NCBI GenBank assembly: GCA_964531715.1
Contig: CAZHEE010000001.1
Location: 291,074 to 355,073 of the forward strand
Length of the DNA: 64,000 nucleotides
Source: UBA1664 sp964531715
GTDB lineage: Bacteria; Pseudomonadota; Alphaproteobacteria; Micavibrionales; UBA1664
Reading direction: 5' to 3'
Within the stretch, counting starts at the first letter, position 1. Each line of letters opens with the position of its first letter. This document shows positions 52,035 through 59,815 of the stretch, piece after piece. Under the pieces are notes generated by a model. It was not told the origin of the DNA. It was given only the letters and a program-made list of their open reading frames with translations, and ran no database searches. Position numbers and translations under genes: made by a program.

Positions 52035-52535
52035 TTATGACGCTTTAGACTTGAACGTCGCGTTACTACATTCGATCCAGAAACGCTTATATAATGTGTA
52101 ATAAGCTTTCTGCACCGCCCAATAAACATTCACCATGTCTTCACAATGTTGTTCAGCACGCGCCTGATCCAAATCAATCGCTGCCCCGTCTGTTTTATCG
52201 GAGCGGTTGGTGCGGACATCCTTAATGGATTCAAAAGCGATATTACGGACATAGGCCATCACATCACCCACCGCCATAATCGGCATCGCATCGACAAAGG
52301 TGTTTCCACGCAATCCCAACTTAACGATATCAACAATCTGTTGTGCCTGACCGGCATTCGATGCCTTTAATACAATATCGTAAAGGTGGGACAGCGTTTC
52401 ATCACGCTTGGCTTGCATCTCTGCAAAGCTGTTGTCACCCATTTCATTATTGTTACATGATTGACGCATTGCCTTGGCGACAATAGCCCGGAATTTTTGA
52501 GACTTTCCTGTCTTGTTATATATTGCCATGTTCAT
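52035..52535 (-). CDS. Hypothetical protein of the island
   Basis: 166 residues, helical and soluble, no recognised family (AEMQAKRDETLSHLYDIVLK; DMVNVYWAVQKAYYTLYKRFW). An AAGGGGAATGAACATG context offers starts at 52535 and 52529. It is upstream of an Xre regulator in the same direction, and copy B of the 15-bp motif lies 14 bases before its start, suggesting regulated expression. Function unknown. Confidence 0.7.
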   Translation of the reverse strand: MNMAIYNKTGKSQKFRAIVAKAMRQSCNNNEMGDNSFAEMQAKRDETLSHLYDIVLKASNAGQAQQIVDIVKLGLRGNTFVDAMPIMAVGDVMAYVRNIAFESIKDVRTNRSDKTDGAAIDLDQARAEQHCEDMVNVYWAVQKAYYTLYKRFWIECSNATFKSKAS

Positions 52536-52548
52536 TCCCCTTCTTGGT

Positions 52549-52563
52549 ATTTACTGACGTTGT
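52549..52563 (-). promoter_or_regulatory. 15-bp repeated motif, copy B
   Basis: ATTTACTGACGTTGT (as read on the + strand) in the divergent intergenic region, 14 bases ahead of the leftward hypothetical gene and about 170 bases ahead of the HTH/CDPS unit. Its position suits an operator. Confidence 0.62.
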
Positions 52564-52731
52564 GGTTTCAAAAAAATCAGAGCACCTTGCCCTGATATCG
52601 ATAAATATAAACATAATGTCTTAATGAAAAGTTAATAGTTGCTAATTAATATCAAAAATGATAGAATAAATTATATTTTGATAACTAATGTAAATGAATG
52701 TTTACTTTTTGTAAAAATTGAGAAGATAAAA

Positions 52732-53373
52732 ATGAAAAATGGTAAACAATTAGTCGCAGCAAGAGGGCTCTTGGGATGGACACAAGATGACTTATCGAGA
52801 CAAAGCGATGTTGCAAAACCGACAATTATCCGGCTTGAAAATAATGAAGTCAGCCCCAATACGAATACAGTTAACAAGATTACTGCGGCTATTAATAAGG
52901 CTGGTGTGATTTTTACTGATAAAGGCGTCGAGTACACCGATAACAGAATAACTATCATTGAAAGTGACACTTGGTACTTAGAGCTTTTGGATGATGTTTT
53001 GTATACACTAGAAGGCCAAAAAAGAAATAAAGTATTGAGAACTTCATTTGCTGATGATCGGAAATCAACACAAGAAGGAATAGAGGCTTTAAGGAGACTT
53101 AAGAAGGCTGGCATTGAAAATCGCATTACATGCGAAAAAGGCAATACATTTCTCCTAGACCAGGTTTCCTCATATAGATGGGTTGAGCCTAAGAATTATA
53201 CAAATTGGCTTACTCTTATATACGGCAACAAAGTAGCGGTTAGCATTAATAATGAAAAAGGATGCACAATAATTGACGATGCCGATTTTGCAAACGCATG
53301 TCGATTACAATTTGACCTAACTTGGAATTTTTTAGAAACACCTACAAGGAGCACCGCAGATGTCCGACTATAA
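52732..53373 (+). CDS. Xre-type regulator with TrmB/PLD-like sensor domain
   Basis: 214 residues from ATG at 52732, preceded by GAGAAG at good spacing. Residues 1-65 form a helix-turn-helix (LGWTQDDLSRQSDVAKPTIIRLEN). The rest resembles a phospholipase D-like, TrmB-type effector-binding domain: a helix with charged spacing, then YRWVEPKNYTNWLTLIYGNKVAVSI and ANACRLQFDLTWNF. Such domains sense small molecules in other regulators. The 3' end overlaps the cyclodipeptide synthase gene by 14 bases, so the two are translationally linked. It may control that gene, perhaps in response to its product (inference). Confidence 0.75.
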   Translation: MKNGKQLVAARGLLGWTQDDLSRQSDVAKPTIIRLENNEVSPNTNTVNKITAAINKAGVIFTDKGVEYTDNRITIIESDTWYLELLDDVLYTLEGQKRNKVLRTSFADDRKSTQEGIEALRRLKKAGIENRITCEKGNTFLLDQVSSYRWVEPKNYTNWLTLIYGNKVAVSINNEKGCTIIDDADFANACRLQFDLTWNFLETPTRSTADVRL

Positions 53374-54001
53374 AGTTAAAGTATTATCTAACGCAAGTTG
53401 GAGAAATTATAAAAAGGCTCGCTTGGATATATCGCTTCAAAACACGAAACAAGTTGGAGAAAAATTTGAGGCAACTCTTTTATGGGCTTTAGAAAATTTT
53501 GATGAGATAGAAGTTTCTTTGGCAGATACACTACAAAGACATACTTTTTCTGCCGATTATGATATTCCATTGGATAAAGCCAATAATCTTACTTTGCGTG
53601 AAGGAGACATATGGATACAATGCCATAGTGACCTATTAACCCGTCACAACGTGGTAGTAAAAAGATGGGACGAGCGCATCCAAGATACGGCGTTTGAATT
53701 TTTTCATAATCAAGTTAGAGAGCTCTATTCACAGGACAAAACATTCAAAGACCTCGTTAATAGCGATTGTCAATCTTTTATGAGTAGACGTAACTATTGT
53801 GAAACAAAAAAATTGTTTGTTTTAAATTATATTTTGGAAGAGCAGGCCGTATTCTCAATGCTATCAGAAAGAGACCAAGCTATAGGGATTTATCCTGGGT
53901 CAATTTTGGGATGCTATCGAGGACATGATCGACCAGATCTGTTCGCAAAGACAGAATTTTGCAAAATTGACTTTCTTAGAAAAAAGACAGCGGAGCTATA
54001 A
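53360..54001 (+). CDS. tRNA-dependent cyclodipeptide synthase (CDPS)
   Basis: 213 residues, typical CDPS size. CDPSs use two aminoacyl-tRNAs to make cyclic dipeptides through a covalent aminoacyl-serine. The catalytic Ser-x-x-Asn is in LDISLQN (Ser25, Asn28), followed by LLWALENF; the Tyr...Glu pair in LNYILEEQAVF (Tyr157, Glu161) matches the AlbC motif LNYVLAEAPLF; Tyr178-Pro179 in IYPG corresponds to AlbC Tyr202-His203, with Pro as in the 'XYP' subfamily. RW at 102-103 is also family-like. AGGAG precedes the start. Located in a mobile island behind an HTH/sensor gene; no cytochrome P450, oxidase or methyltransferase tailoring gene is adjacent, so the product may be an unmodified diketopiperazine, or the enzyme may act by consuming charged tRNA. 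Confidence 0.83.
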   Translation: MSDYKVKVLSNASWRNYKKARLDISLQNTKQVGEKFEATLLWALENFDEIEVSLADTLQRHTFSADYDIPLDKANNLTLREGDIWIQCHSDLLTRHNVVVKRWDERIQDTAFEFFHNQVRELYSQDKTFKDLVNSDCQSFMSRRNYCETKKLFVLNYILEEQAVFSMLSERDQAIGIYPGSILGCYRGHDRPDLFAKTEFCKIDFLRKKTAEL

Positions 54002-54023
54002 AAATTTCATCTCATGGGATTAA

Positions 54024-54051
54024 TTCTAAATTCATGAACATGAGATTAGAA
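54024..54051. promoter_or_regulatory. 28-bp imperfect palindrome after the CDPS gene
   Basis: TTCTAAATTCATG and CATGAGATTAGAA are complementary at 11 of 13 positions around AA. It could be a terminator lacking a T-run, or an operator of the downstream Xre gene. Confidence 0.5.
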
Positions 54052-54150
54052 TAATACAACTTAAGCGCAGTTTTTACTTGCAATTCAACCTTGAGAGAAG
54101 CGATGCTGACATTATAGCAGGGCAACAAGCATGCTTTAACTTCGGCAGAT

Positions 54151-54165
54151 ACAACGTCAGTAAAT
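54151..54165 (-). promoter_or_regulatory. 15-bp repeated motif, copy C (inverted)
   Basis: ACAACGTCAGTAAAT, the exact reverse complement of ATTTACTGACGTTGT, about 105 bases upstream of the next Xre-type regulator start at 54272. Confidence 0.6.
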
Positions 54166-54271
54166 AGCCGACCTGATCGATGAACCTGTGGAGAGGACTT
54201 GTCTCTTCCCCACTGACATACAGCACCCTCTTTCACGGGTTCATCTTTCTTTTATAAACATGAGAGATATA

Positions 54272-54700
54272 ATGATCATGAATAAAAAAGTCGGTGCCAG
54301 TTCGCGCAATCGCAATATCACAATGGAACAGCATATTGGCAAACGCCTCGTTCTCGTTCGCACCGCCAATGAATTAAGCCGTGAAGCTCTGGCAGATGCA
54401 CTAGGAATTACACACCAACAAATCGGGAAATATGAACGCGGTGAAAATCGTATTTCAGCCTCAACACTTTATCAAATGATCAAATACTTTAAAGTTGAAC
54501 CGGATTTTTTCTATCAAGGCTACTCGGAAGAAGAAGTTGCAGCCACCATCACAACAATCGGACATATTACTCATTCCGGTGTGCGCGTCATGAATGAAAT
54601 AGGCAAAGGGAAAGATGCACAAATTCGTCAAAAAATTGCCAAGACCGTCATGCCAATCATAAAGGCTCTGAATTATTATTATGATGAGAAGGCAATTTGA
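54272..54700 (+). CDS. Xre-family transcriptional regulator
   Basis: About 142 residues from ATG at 54272, behind a GAGAG ribosome-binding site; the frame extends upstream to 54188 without a good start. Helix-turn-helix at about 20-65 (LSREALADALGITHQQIGKYERGENRISASTLYQMIKYF, as in phage-type repressors) and a short helical tail. Similar in size and layout to the leftward Xre protein at 51619. Possible control gene of the ATPase/toxin-like cluster that follows. Confidence 0.88.
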   Translation: MIMNKKVGASSRNRNITMEQHIGKRLVLVRTANELSREALADALGITHQQIGKYERGENRISASTLYQMIKYFKVEPDFFYQGYSEEEVAATITTIGHITHSGVRVMNEIGKGKDAQIRQKIAKTVMPIIKALNYYYDEKAI

Positions 54701-54886
54701 GCCCTTCATAAAACGTGATCATCCTAATAAGCCCCTTAAATATCAACTGACAAGTGGAAAATAAAATAAAAATCTCATCTGAGTTGAATAATGATCCATA
54801 GTCACACTTTTATATTGATTTTCATAACTATGATTTGATAAAAATTATGTAATACTAAACTATATTTTGGAATTTGGATTACTGCT

Positions 54887-55426
54887 ATGAGCCATTTTGA
54901 GAAATCAATCGCGCAACTAAATAGAAAAATCAATGCCGGGATGGCTAAAGGCGCTAAGACTAGACGTCGTCTCGTATATGCAGGGTTATTAACTGCGGCT
55001 TTCGCAGCCGTAGCGGAGCCAGGATATAATTTTATTCAGGATGAAATTGCACGTCAGCAACAACTTCAGGAAGATCGACGTGCCGAAGCTGAAAGACAAA
55101 GACAGTTAGAAGCAGAGAGACGTCGTCAAGCAGAAGAACAGCGCAGATTAAGAGATAGACCAATTCGTCATTATATTGTCACGGGTGTTTCTACAAGATT
55201 AAATATGAGATCAGGCCCAGGCACTGGCTATTCGAATGATTACGATATTTATAATGGCGCATGCTTAACGCCCACATCTTCTCAACCATATGCCAATAGA
55301 GGATGGATCAGAGTAAGCGTCAGTTTGAATAATGGTCCGCAAAGGCAATTTTATGTAAGTAGTCGGTATTTAAGACCTGTGAGGGACTCCATACCTGGCT
55401 GCTCAAGATTTAATATTACGAGGTAA
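54887..55426 (+). CDS. Membrane-anchored SH3b-domain protein
   Basis: 179 residues: a hydrophobic segment near 30-45 (LVYAGLLTAAFAAVA), a strongly charged coiled coil (about 55-90, rich in Arg/Gln/Glu), then a bacterial SH3 domain (about 95-165: VTGVSTRLNMRSGPGTGYS ... YVSSRYLRPV), often involved in binding cell-wall or protein ligands. Located 15 bases before the VirD4/TraG-like ATPase gene, thus probably expressed with it. Possibly anchors the complex at the envelope (inference). Confidence 0.78.
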   Translation: MSHFEKSIAQLNRKINAGMAKGAKTRRRLVYAGLLTAAFAAVAEPGYNFIQDEIARQQQLQEDRRAEAERQRQLEAERRRQAEEQRRLRDRPIRHYIVTGVSTRLNMRSGPGTGYSNDYDIYNGACLTPTSSQPYANRGWIRVSVSLNNGPQRQFYVSSRYLRPVRDSIPGCSRFNITR

Positions 55427-55441
55427 TCGAAAGATAAAACA

Positions 55442-58400
55442 ATGTCAGATAAGAAAACAAAAATTGAGATTCTGGATAAAGAAGAAGATAAGCAGGATAA
55501 AATGCGTCATGCTTTTGATGTCGCTCAAGAACAGAAAAAATATAATGTTCCAACCACTCTTCCTGAAAGTGGTGTCGATTTACTAGATAGCGAGTCAGGT
55601 TTTATAGTTGGTGCGCGTGGTTTCGCAACCATGCAAATAGAAACCGACAAACATATGATTACCATTGCCAATACCGGTGGCGGTAAAGGTCGAGCCGTTG
55701 CTATTCCGAATATGCTTAATCATAACGGATCATTGTTCTCCATAGAAATCGGTGGGACAGGCTATAAGCAAACACATAATTATCGTCGCTCTGTACTTGG
55801 ACAGGATGTTCATTTGATTGACCCATTAGGGGCCATAAAAGGTGAAAAATCTGCCTGTTTCAATGTGCTGGATACTGTTGATCCTCATGACCCGAGATTT
55901 ATTACAGAAATGAAGCAAATTGCAGATAGCCTGTTAAAACATCCGAAAGGCAAAGAGCCCAACGATCCTTATTTTGAAAACACGCCGCGTGAGCTATTAT
56001 TATCTTTGCTTATTCATGTTAAAACTTCTGACAGTATCTCTGATGAAGATCGCCATCTGCCAAAGGTCGCTGAATTGATAGCATCTTATGGTAGCGAAGA
56101 GTGGGATGAACTGATGCACGCTTTTGCATCAGACACAGGAAGATATAGAGCAAGCTTTAACAAAGCCGGTAACTATTTTCACGGTGTCAATGATGAAAAC
56201 ACACGGAGTATCATCAGCAGCATCAGCAACAGCGCCTTATCTTTTGTCGAAGATCCCGCCTTTGCAGAAATTCTGAAGACGTCTTCATTTGACCTGAATA
56301 ATTTCCGAGAGAAGAAAACAAGTCTCTATATTGTTTTACCAGAAATCGAAGACTTTAAAACAAACTCGGCATTTTTTCGGATGCTGACAGAAAGAGCTTT
56401 TGTTGCCTGTCCGAATTTAGGAGATGGTGGCCGCAGCTTTACCCACGATGACCGTGCGCTGTTTATGCTGGATGAGTTTACCCAGTTAGGGAAACTTGAT
56501 GTCATTGACACAGGCATGCAAACCGCTCGCCAAAAAGGAATTACCATCTGGGCTTTATTTCAGGATATCGGTCGACTTGAAGCGCTATACGGCAAGGAAA
56601 TAGCTGGATCATTTTTAGGAGCTGCCGGTGTTGTGCAGGTTTTTGATGTTGGCGATGAAAGAACCAAAGAATATGTTTCAAACCGTGTCGGAAACAATCT
56701 GGTGATGATTCCAACCGTGCAACATAGTATTACGGATACGGATGGCAAAAATACCACGTGGAGTGAGGCCATCAGCCTTGGCACGAACAGATCACAAAGC
56801 AAAGCCCATACAACAGGCACAAGTGAAACATGGAGTACAGCCATTGGTGAATCGACAGCCTTTACAAAAACAAGCGGATATCAGGGCGGACAAAATGGTG
56901 GCCACAATTGGTCAAACAGCCGGACAGATACATATTCTCGCACGGATACAAAAGGTGGTGGACGTAGCAATTCTGATACTGACACAAACACAGAAGGAAC
57001 GTCCGAGCAAAATACAAACACGCAAGGGGGAGGCGCATCTTCGCAGAGAGGTGAAACATACAGTGTATCCTTCACACCACAAAAAATGCCTAAAATGGAG
57101 CCTGCCGAAGTTGAAAACTATCTGGGCACGGACAACCAACAAATAATTTTTGTTCGATCCCAAGGTCAGGTGCGTTATTTACTGGATTTCAGATCCAATT
57201 ATGACCAGATACCCTATTTAAACGCTCGTGCTTATGGACCAGGAGACGACGTTTTTCCAGCGCCATTATTTTTACCGCCACAGCATACAAAATTATTGCC
57301 ATCACCACGAAAAGCTCTGCAAATGGCTGCTAACGTTTTTGTTGTAGAGCGGCCTGAAAAAGTCACGGTTAAGCCGTTCTCAAAAATTGCAAACGGAGCG
57401 CAAATTACAGTCCCTGACTCTAATGAGGTTGTGACATATAAAGAAAATAGACGAACAGGTGTCGGAACGAATTTACGTCAAAGGATTAAAATCCGTGCAA
57501 TGAACTTTTGGGGCTCACAGATTGATACAACTGGAAAAGGTGACAAGGCCAGAAAATCACTGGGAATTAACAACGATATCGAGGCCTTGCGTTCTTATGT
57601 CAGAACTGAGTATCTGGCTGCGATGGCCTATCAGGGATATTGTCGTGAAAGTTATGCTCCCTCGTGGAATTCGTACAGCTTCCAGGTAAATCGTATCAAG
57701 GAACGCCAGCGCCACTTAAATGCCCTGAAATCACAAACAGAGAGTGAAGAAAGCAGTTTGGAAACATTAGAGGGCAATCTTGACTCCTATCGTTCTCATA
57801 TAGATTCATATTTCAGAACAGATACAAAAGGCACAGCGGATGCTTATGCCAGAAAACTCACTGCTTTGGTGGCACTGAAAGAACAATGGCCAGAGATGAG
57901 AACTCCAACACAGCCGAATGAAAAAGATATTGATGATAATGCACCTGATCTTGATAAAGATCATATCAGAGGGGTTTTATCAGAACGCAGCAGAATTTCA
58001 CAACCCGTCAGTATTCCGAAATTAGGAAGTAGCCTGTTGGAGGTGCATCGTGATCCGGCAAGTAGCCCAAAGGTCTCAGACTATGTCGCCAAAAACGCTT
58101 CTATGGATTTGGATAAAAAAGACCATAAAAATAGAATTGCCGCGCACTATACAGATGTTTTAACCACACTGGAGGACGATTATAGGAATGTACGCCATTT
58201 TGTAGAAAATCCTCAATTGGAAGACGGAAGGATACGCCGGGGATTTGATGAACTGGAAAAATTCAACGAAGCTCTCGATAGTTTTGAGCGATCCCTCAAC
58301 AGAACAGTTGAACGTCTTCGTGAAAAACGCGAACGTCTTGAGGCTCAGCAACGCATTTTGATAGAAGTTGATAAAGCGGTACTGGTTATGAAGAAAGAGG

Positions 58401-58552
58401 AGTACAATGACTTTCTGGCACAACCTGTTTGGAAGCAGCTGGAAGATGCCGGAACATCACCGTTGCCAAGAGATAAATCTGTCGTGCCGGCAGAATTATC
58501 CGAAGACGCAAGGGATGTATTTAGAAAACGTATACCGAAACCAAAGATGTAA
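55442..58552 (+). CDS. VirD4/TraG-like ATPase without N-terminal membrane helices
   Basis: 1036 residues. RecA-like ATPase of the conjugative coupling-protein family: GFIVGARG entry strand, Walker A ANTGGGKG (76-83; the first Gly is Ala), a GGTGYKQTHNYRR block where VirD4 has DPKGE..T, Walker B ALFMLDEF (339-346) and QDIGRLEALYGKE. Departures from VirD4: no transmembrane helix before the ATPase, a Ser/Thr/Gly-rich insertion of about 110 residues (430-540), and a C-terminal half of about 450 residues with coiled coils. No relaxase or other type IV secretion genes are near, so a role other than conjugation is possible. Preceded by an SH3 protein and followed by small paralogues and a toxin-like protein. 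Confidence 0.86.
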   Translation: MSDKKTKIEILDKEEDKQDKMRHAFDVAQEQKKYNVPTTLPESGVDLLDSESGFIVGARGFATMQIETDKHMITIANTGGGKGRAVAIPNMLNHNGSLFSIEIGGTGYKQTHNYRRSVLGQDVHLIDPLGAIKGEKSACFNVLDTVDPHDPRFITEMKQIADSLLKHPKGKEPNDPYFENTPRELLLSLLIHVKTSDSISDEDRHLPKVAELIASYGSEEWDELMHAFASDTGRYRASFNKAGNYFHGVNDENTRSIISSISNSALSFVEDPAFAEILKTSSFDLNNFREKKTSLYIVLPEIEDFKTNSAFFRMLTERAFVACPNLGDGGRSFTHDDRALFMLDEFTQLGKLDVIDTGMQTARQKGITIWALFQDIGRLEALYGKEIAGSFLGAAGVVQVFDVGDERTKEYVSNRVGNNLVMIPTVQHSITDTDGKNTTWSEAISLGTNRSQSKAHTTGTSETWSTAIGESTAFTKTSGYQGGQNGGHNWSNSRTDTYSRTDTKGGGRSNSDTDTNTEGTSEQNTNTQGGGASSQRGETYSVSFTPQKMPKMEPAEVENYLGTDNQQIIFVRSQGQVRYLLDFRSNYDQIPYLNARAYGPGDDVFPAPLFLPPQHTKLLPSPRKALQMAANVFVVERPEKVTVKPFSKIANGAQITVPDSNEVVTYKENRRTGVGTNLRQRIKIRAMNFWGSQIDTTGKGDKARKSLGINNDIEALRSYVRTEYLAAMAYQGYCRESYAPSWNSYSFQVNRIKERQRHLNALKSQTESEESSLETLEGNLDSYRSHIDSYFRTDTKGTADAYARKLTALVALKEQWPEMRTPTQPNEKDIDDNAPDLDKDHIRGVLSERSRISQPVSIPKLGSSLLEVHRDPASSPKVSDYVAKNASMDLDKKDHKNRIAAHYTDVLTTLEDDYRNVRHFVENPQLEDGRIRRGFDELEKFNEALDSFERSLNRTVERLREKRERLEAQQRILIEVDKAVLVMKKEEYNDFLAQPVWKQLEDAGTSPLPRDKSVVPAELSEDARDVFRKRIPKPKM

Positions 58553-58576
58553 AATGATTATATAAAGAAGAAAAAT

Positions 58577-59179
58577 ATGAATTATCCAACATTAAACAAA
58601 CTAGGTTTATCCAATTTAGATTATTCTACTCATGGAACTATTAAGTATTTCAGAACACCTCAATTCATATTTCTTCAAATAAATAACCGTAATTTTTCAG
58701 TCTATTACGAACCCTCTGTCGGTAAAATAAAAATACCTGGCCAGAAACAGAAAAAGTACGATTATTTGATTTATGTGGACGATATTGCCGCAAAAGACGG
58801 TATGCCAATCACTGAAACTGACATTCAAAACATCAAGACTGCTGTAATAGATATATATGAGAGCGATGATTTAAATATGACCTTTGAACAGCATGTATCA
58901 GCAAATGAAAAAATAATTACTATTAATGGTAAAGATTTTTTAATTAAAAATAAACACATGCATTTATTGATTGGGTATAAGAATAGAGAAATCATGGTGG
59001 GTTATGAATATTTTCCGGTCAAAAAGAAACTTTTTGATGGTGTTGAAATCAGTTTGTCCGATGCCTGCTATGCAGATAACTATGAAACCATACAGGATGA
59101 AAACTTGGTATCCGATTTAAAATTGGTATTAGAACAATATTGGTCACAAACGCCATTTAACCAGTTAGAATTTTTTTAA
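58577..59179 (+). CDS. Two-domain member of a small island-encoded family
   Basis: 200 residues containing two related units (about 10-95 and 108-195), each a run of beta strands followed by a helix (first FIFLQINNRNFSVYYE ... DIQNIKTAVIDIYE; second EKIITINGKDFLIKN ... VSDLKLVLEQYW). The following two genes each encode one such unit. Family not recognised; length and tandem placement before a toxin-like gene suggest immunity or chaperone proteins. Ribosome-binding site AAGAAGAAAAATATG. Starts 24 bases after the ATPase stop. Confidence 0.75.
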   Translation: MNYPTLNKLGLSNLDYSTHGTIKYFRTPQFIFLQINNRNFSVYYEPSVGKIKIPGQKQKKYDYLIYVDDIAAKDGMPITETDIQNIKTAVIDIYESDDLNMTFEQHVSANEKIITINGKDFLIKNKHMHLLIGYKNREIMVGYEYFPVKKKLFDGVEISLSDACYADNYETIQDENLVSDLKLVLEQYWSQTPFNQLEFF

Positions 59180-59208
59180 TGATTAGAACTTAAAATAGGA
59201 GAATGGGA

Positions 59209-59484
59209 ATGAGTAAATTCAAATTTAACGACAGCGAATATGAGATAAAAGCGGTGCAAAACGGCTATAATGCGATTATAGACGATAAAACTTATTTAAT
59301 AATTTCAGAGGGCCAATATGCTCAAGATAAGCCAATTAATCAAAGACATGGTGAAATAGTGTATTTGTCTACTCTGAATAAGAAGTATCCTGAGCTATCA
59401 AAAAATCAGATTCAGGATCTTCAGAAGGCGTTATTAGAATACAGCGAAACAAAAGATCCTAATTTCTTTATAAATTTTAATTAA
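59209..59484 (+). CDS. Single-domain paralogue, possible immunity-like protein
   Basis: 91 residues from ATG at 59209 (an ATG at 59203 lies too near the GGAG). The unit KFKFNDSEYEIKAVQNGYNA ... LSKNQIQDLQKALLEY matches the next gene in strand and helix positions. Its leader, AAAATAGGAGAATGGGAATG, is nearly identical to that of the next gene, so the genes arose by tandem duplication. No cysteines or membrane segment. Unknown function. Confidence 0.78.
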   Translation: MSKFKFNDSEYEIKAVQNGYNAIIDDKTYLIISEGQYAQDKPINQRHGEIVYLSTLNKKYPELSKNQIQDLQKALLEYSETKDPNFFINFN

Positions 59485-59532
59485 TGGAGAAATTATATAT
59501 TAAAAAATAACTCGTAAAATAGGAGAATGAGA

Positions 59533-59814
59533 ATGAAGGAATATATTATCGATAATAAAAAAGTTGAGGTAAAAAGCTCGAATCAATTTTTTTATGTCAC
59601 AATAGACGAAAAAAAATATGATGTATATTTTGAATCACTTTTTGATAGAGAAAAACCTAAAGGTAAAAAGCATGGGTTAGATTTAAGTATTTCATATTTA
59701 CAAGAAGTAGATCCAACAATAAGCGATAAGACGCTAGACACTATTGTAAACGCAATTACAGAATACGTTAACAATAATGAAGATGATGAACAGGTGTTTA
59801 TGAAAGTCCGTTAA
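59533..59814 (+). CDS. Single-domain paralogue adjacent to the toxin-like gene
   Basis: 93 residues from ATG at 59533 with leader AAAATAGGAGAATGAGAATG, duplicated from the preceding gene. The pattern EYIIDNKKVEVKSSNQFFYV ... LDTIVNAITEY is shared. Its stop lies one base before the next ATG (TAAAATG), so it is translationally coupled to the toxin-like gene, the expected order for an immunity-like partner. Unrecognised family; role inferred from placement only. Confidence 0.78.
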   Translation: MKEYIIDNKKVEVKSSNQFFYVTIDEKKYDVYFESLFDREKPKGKKHGLDLSISYLQEVDPTISDKTLDTIVNAITEYVNNNEDDEQVFMKVR

Positions 59815-59815
59815 A

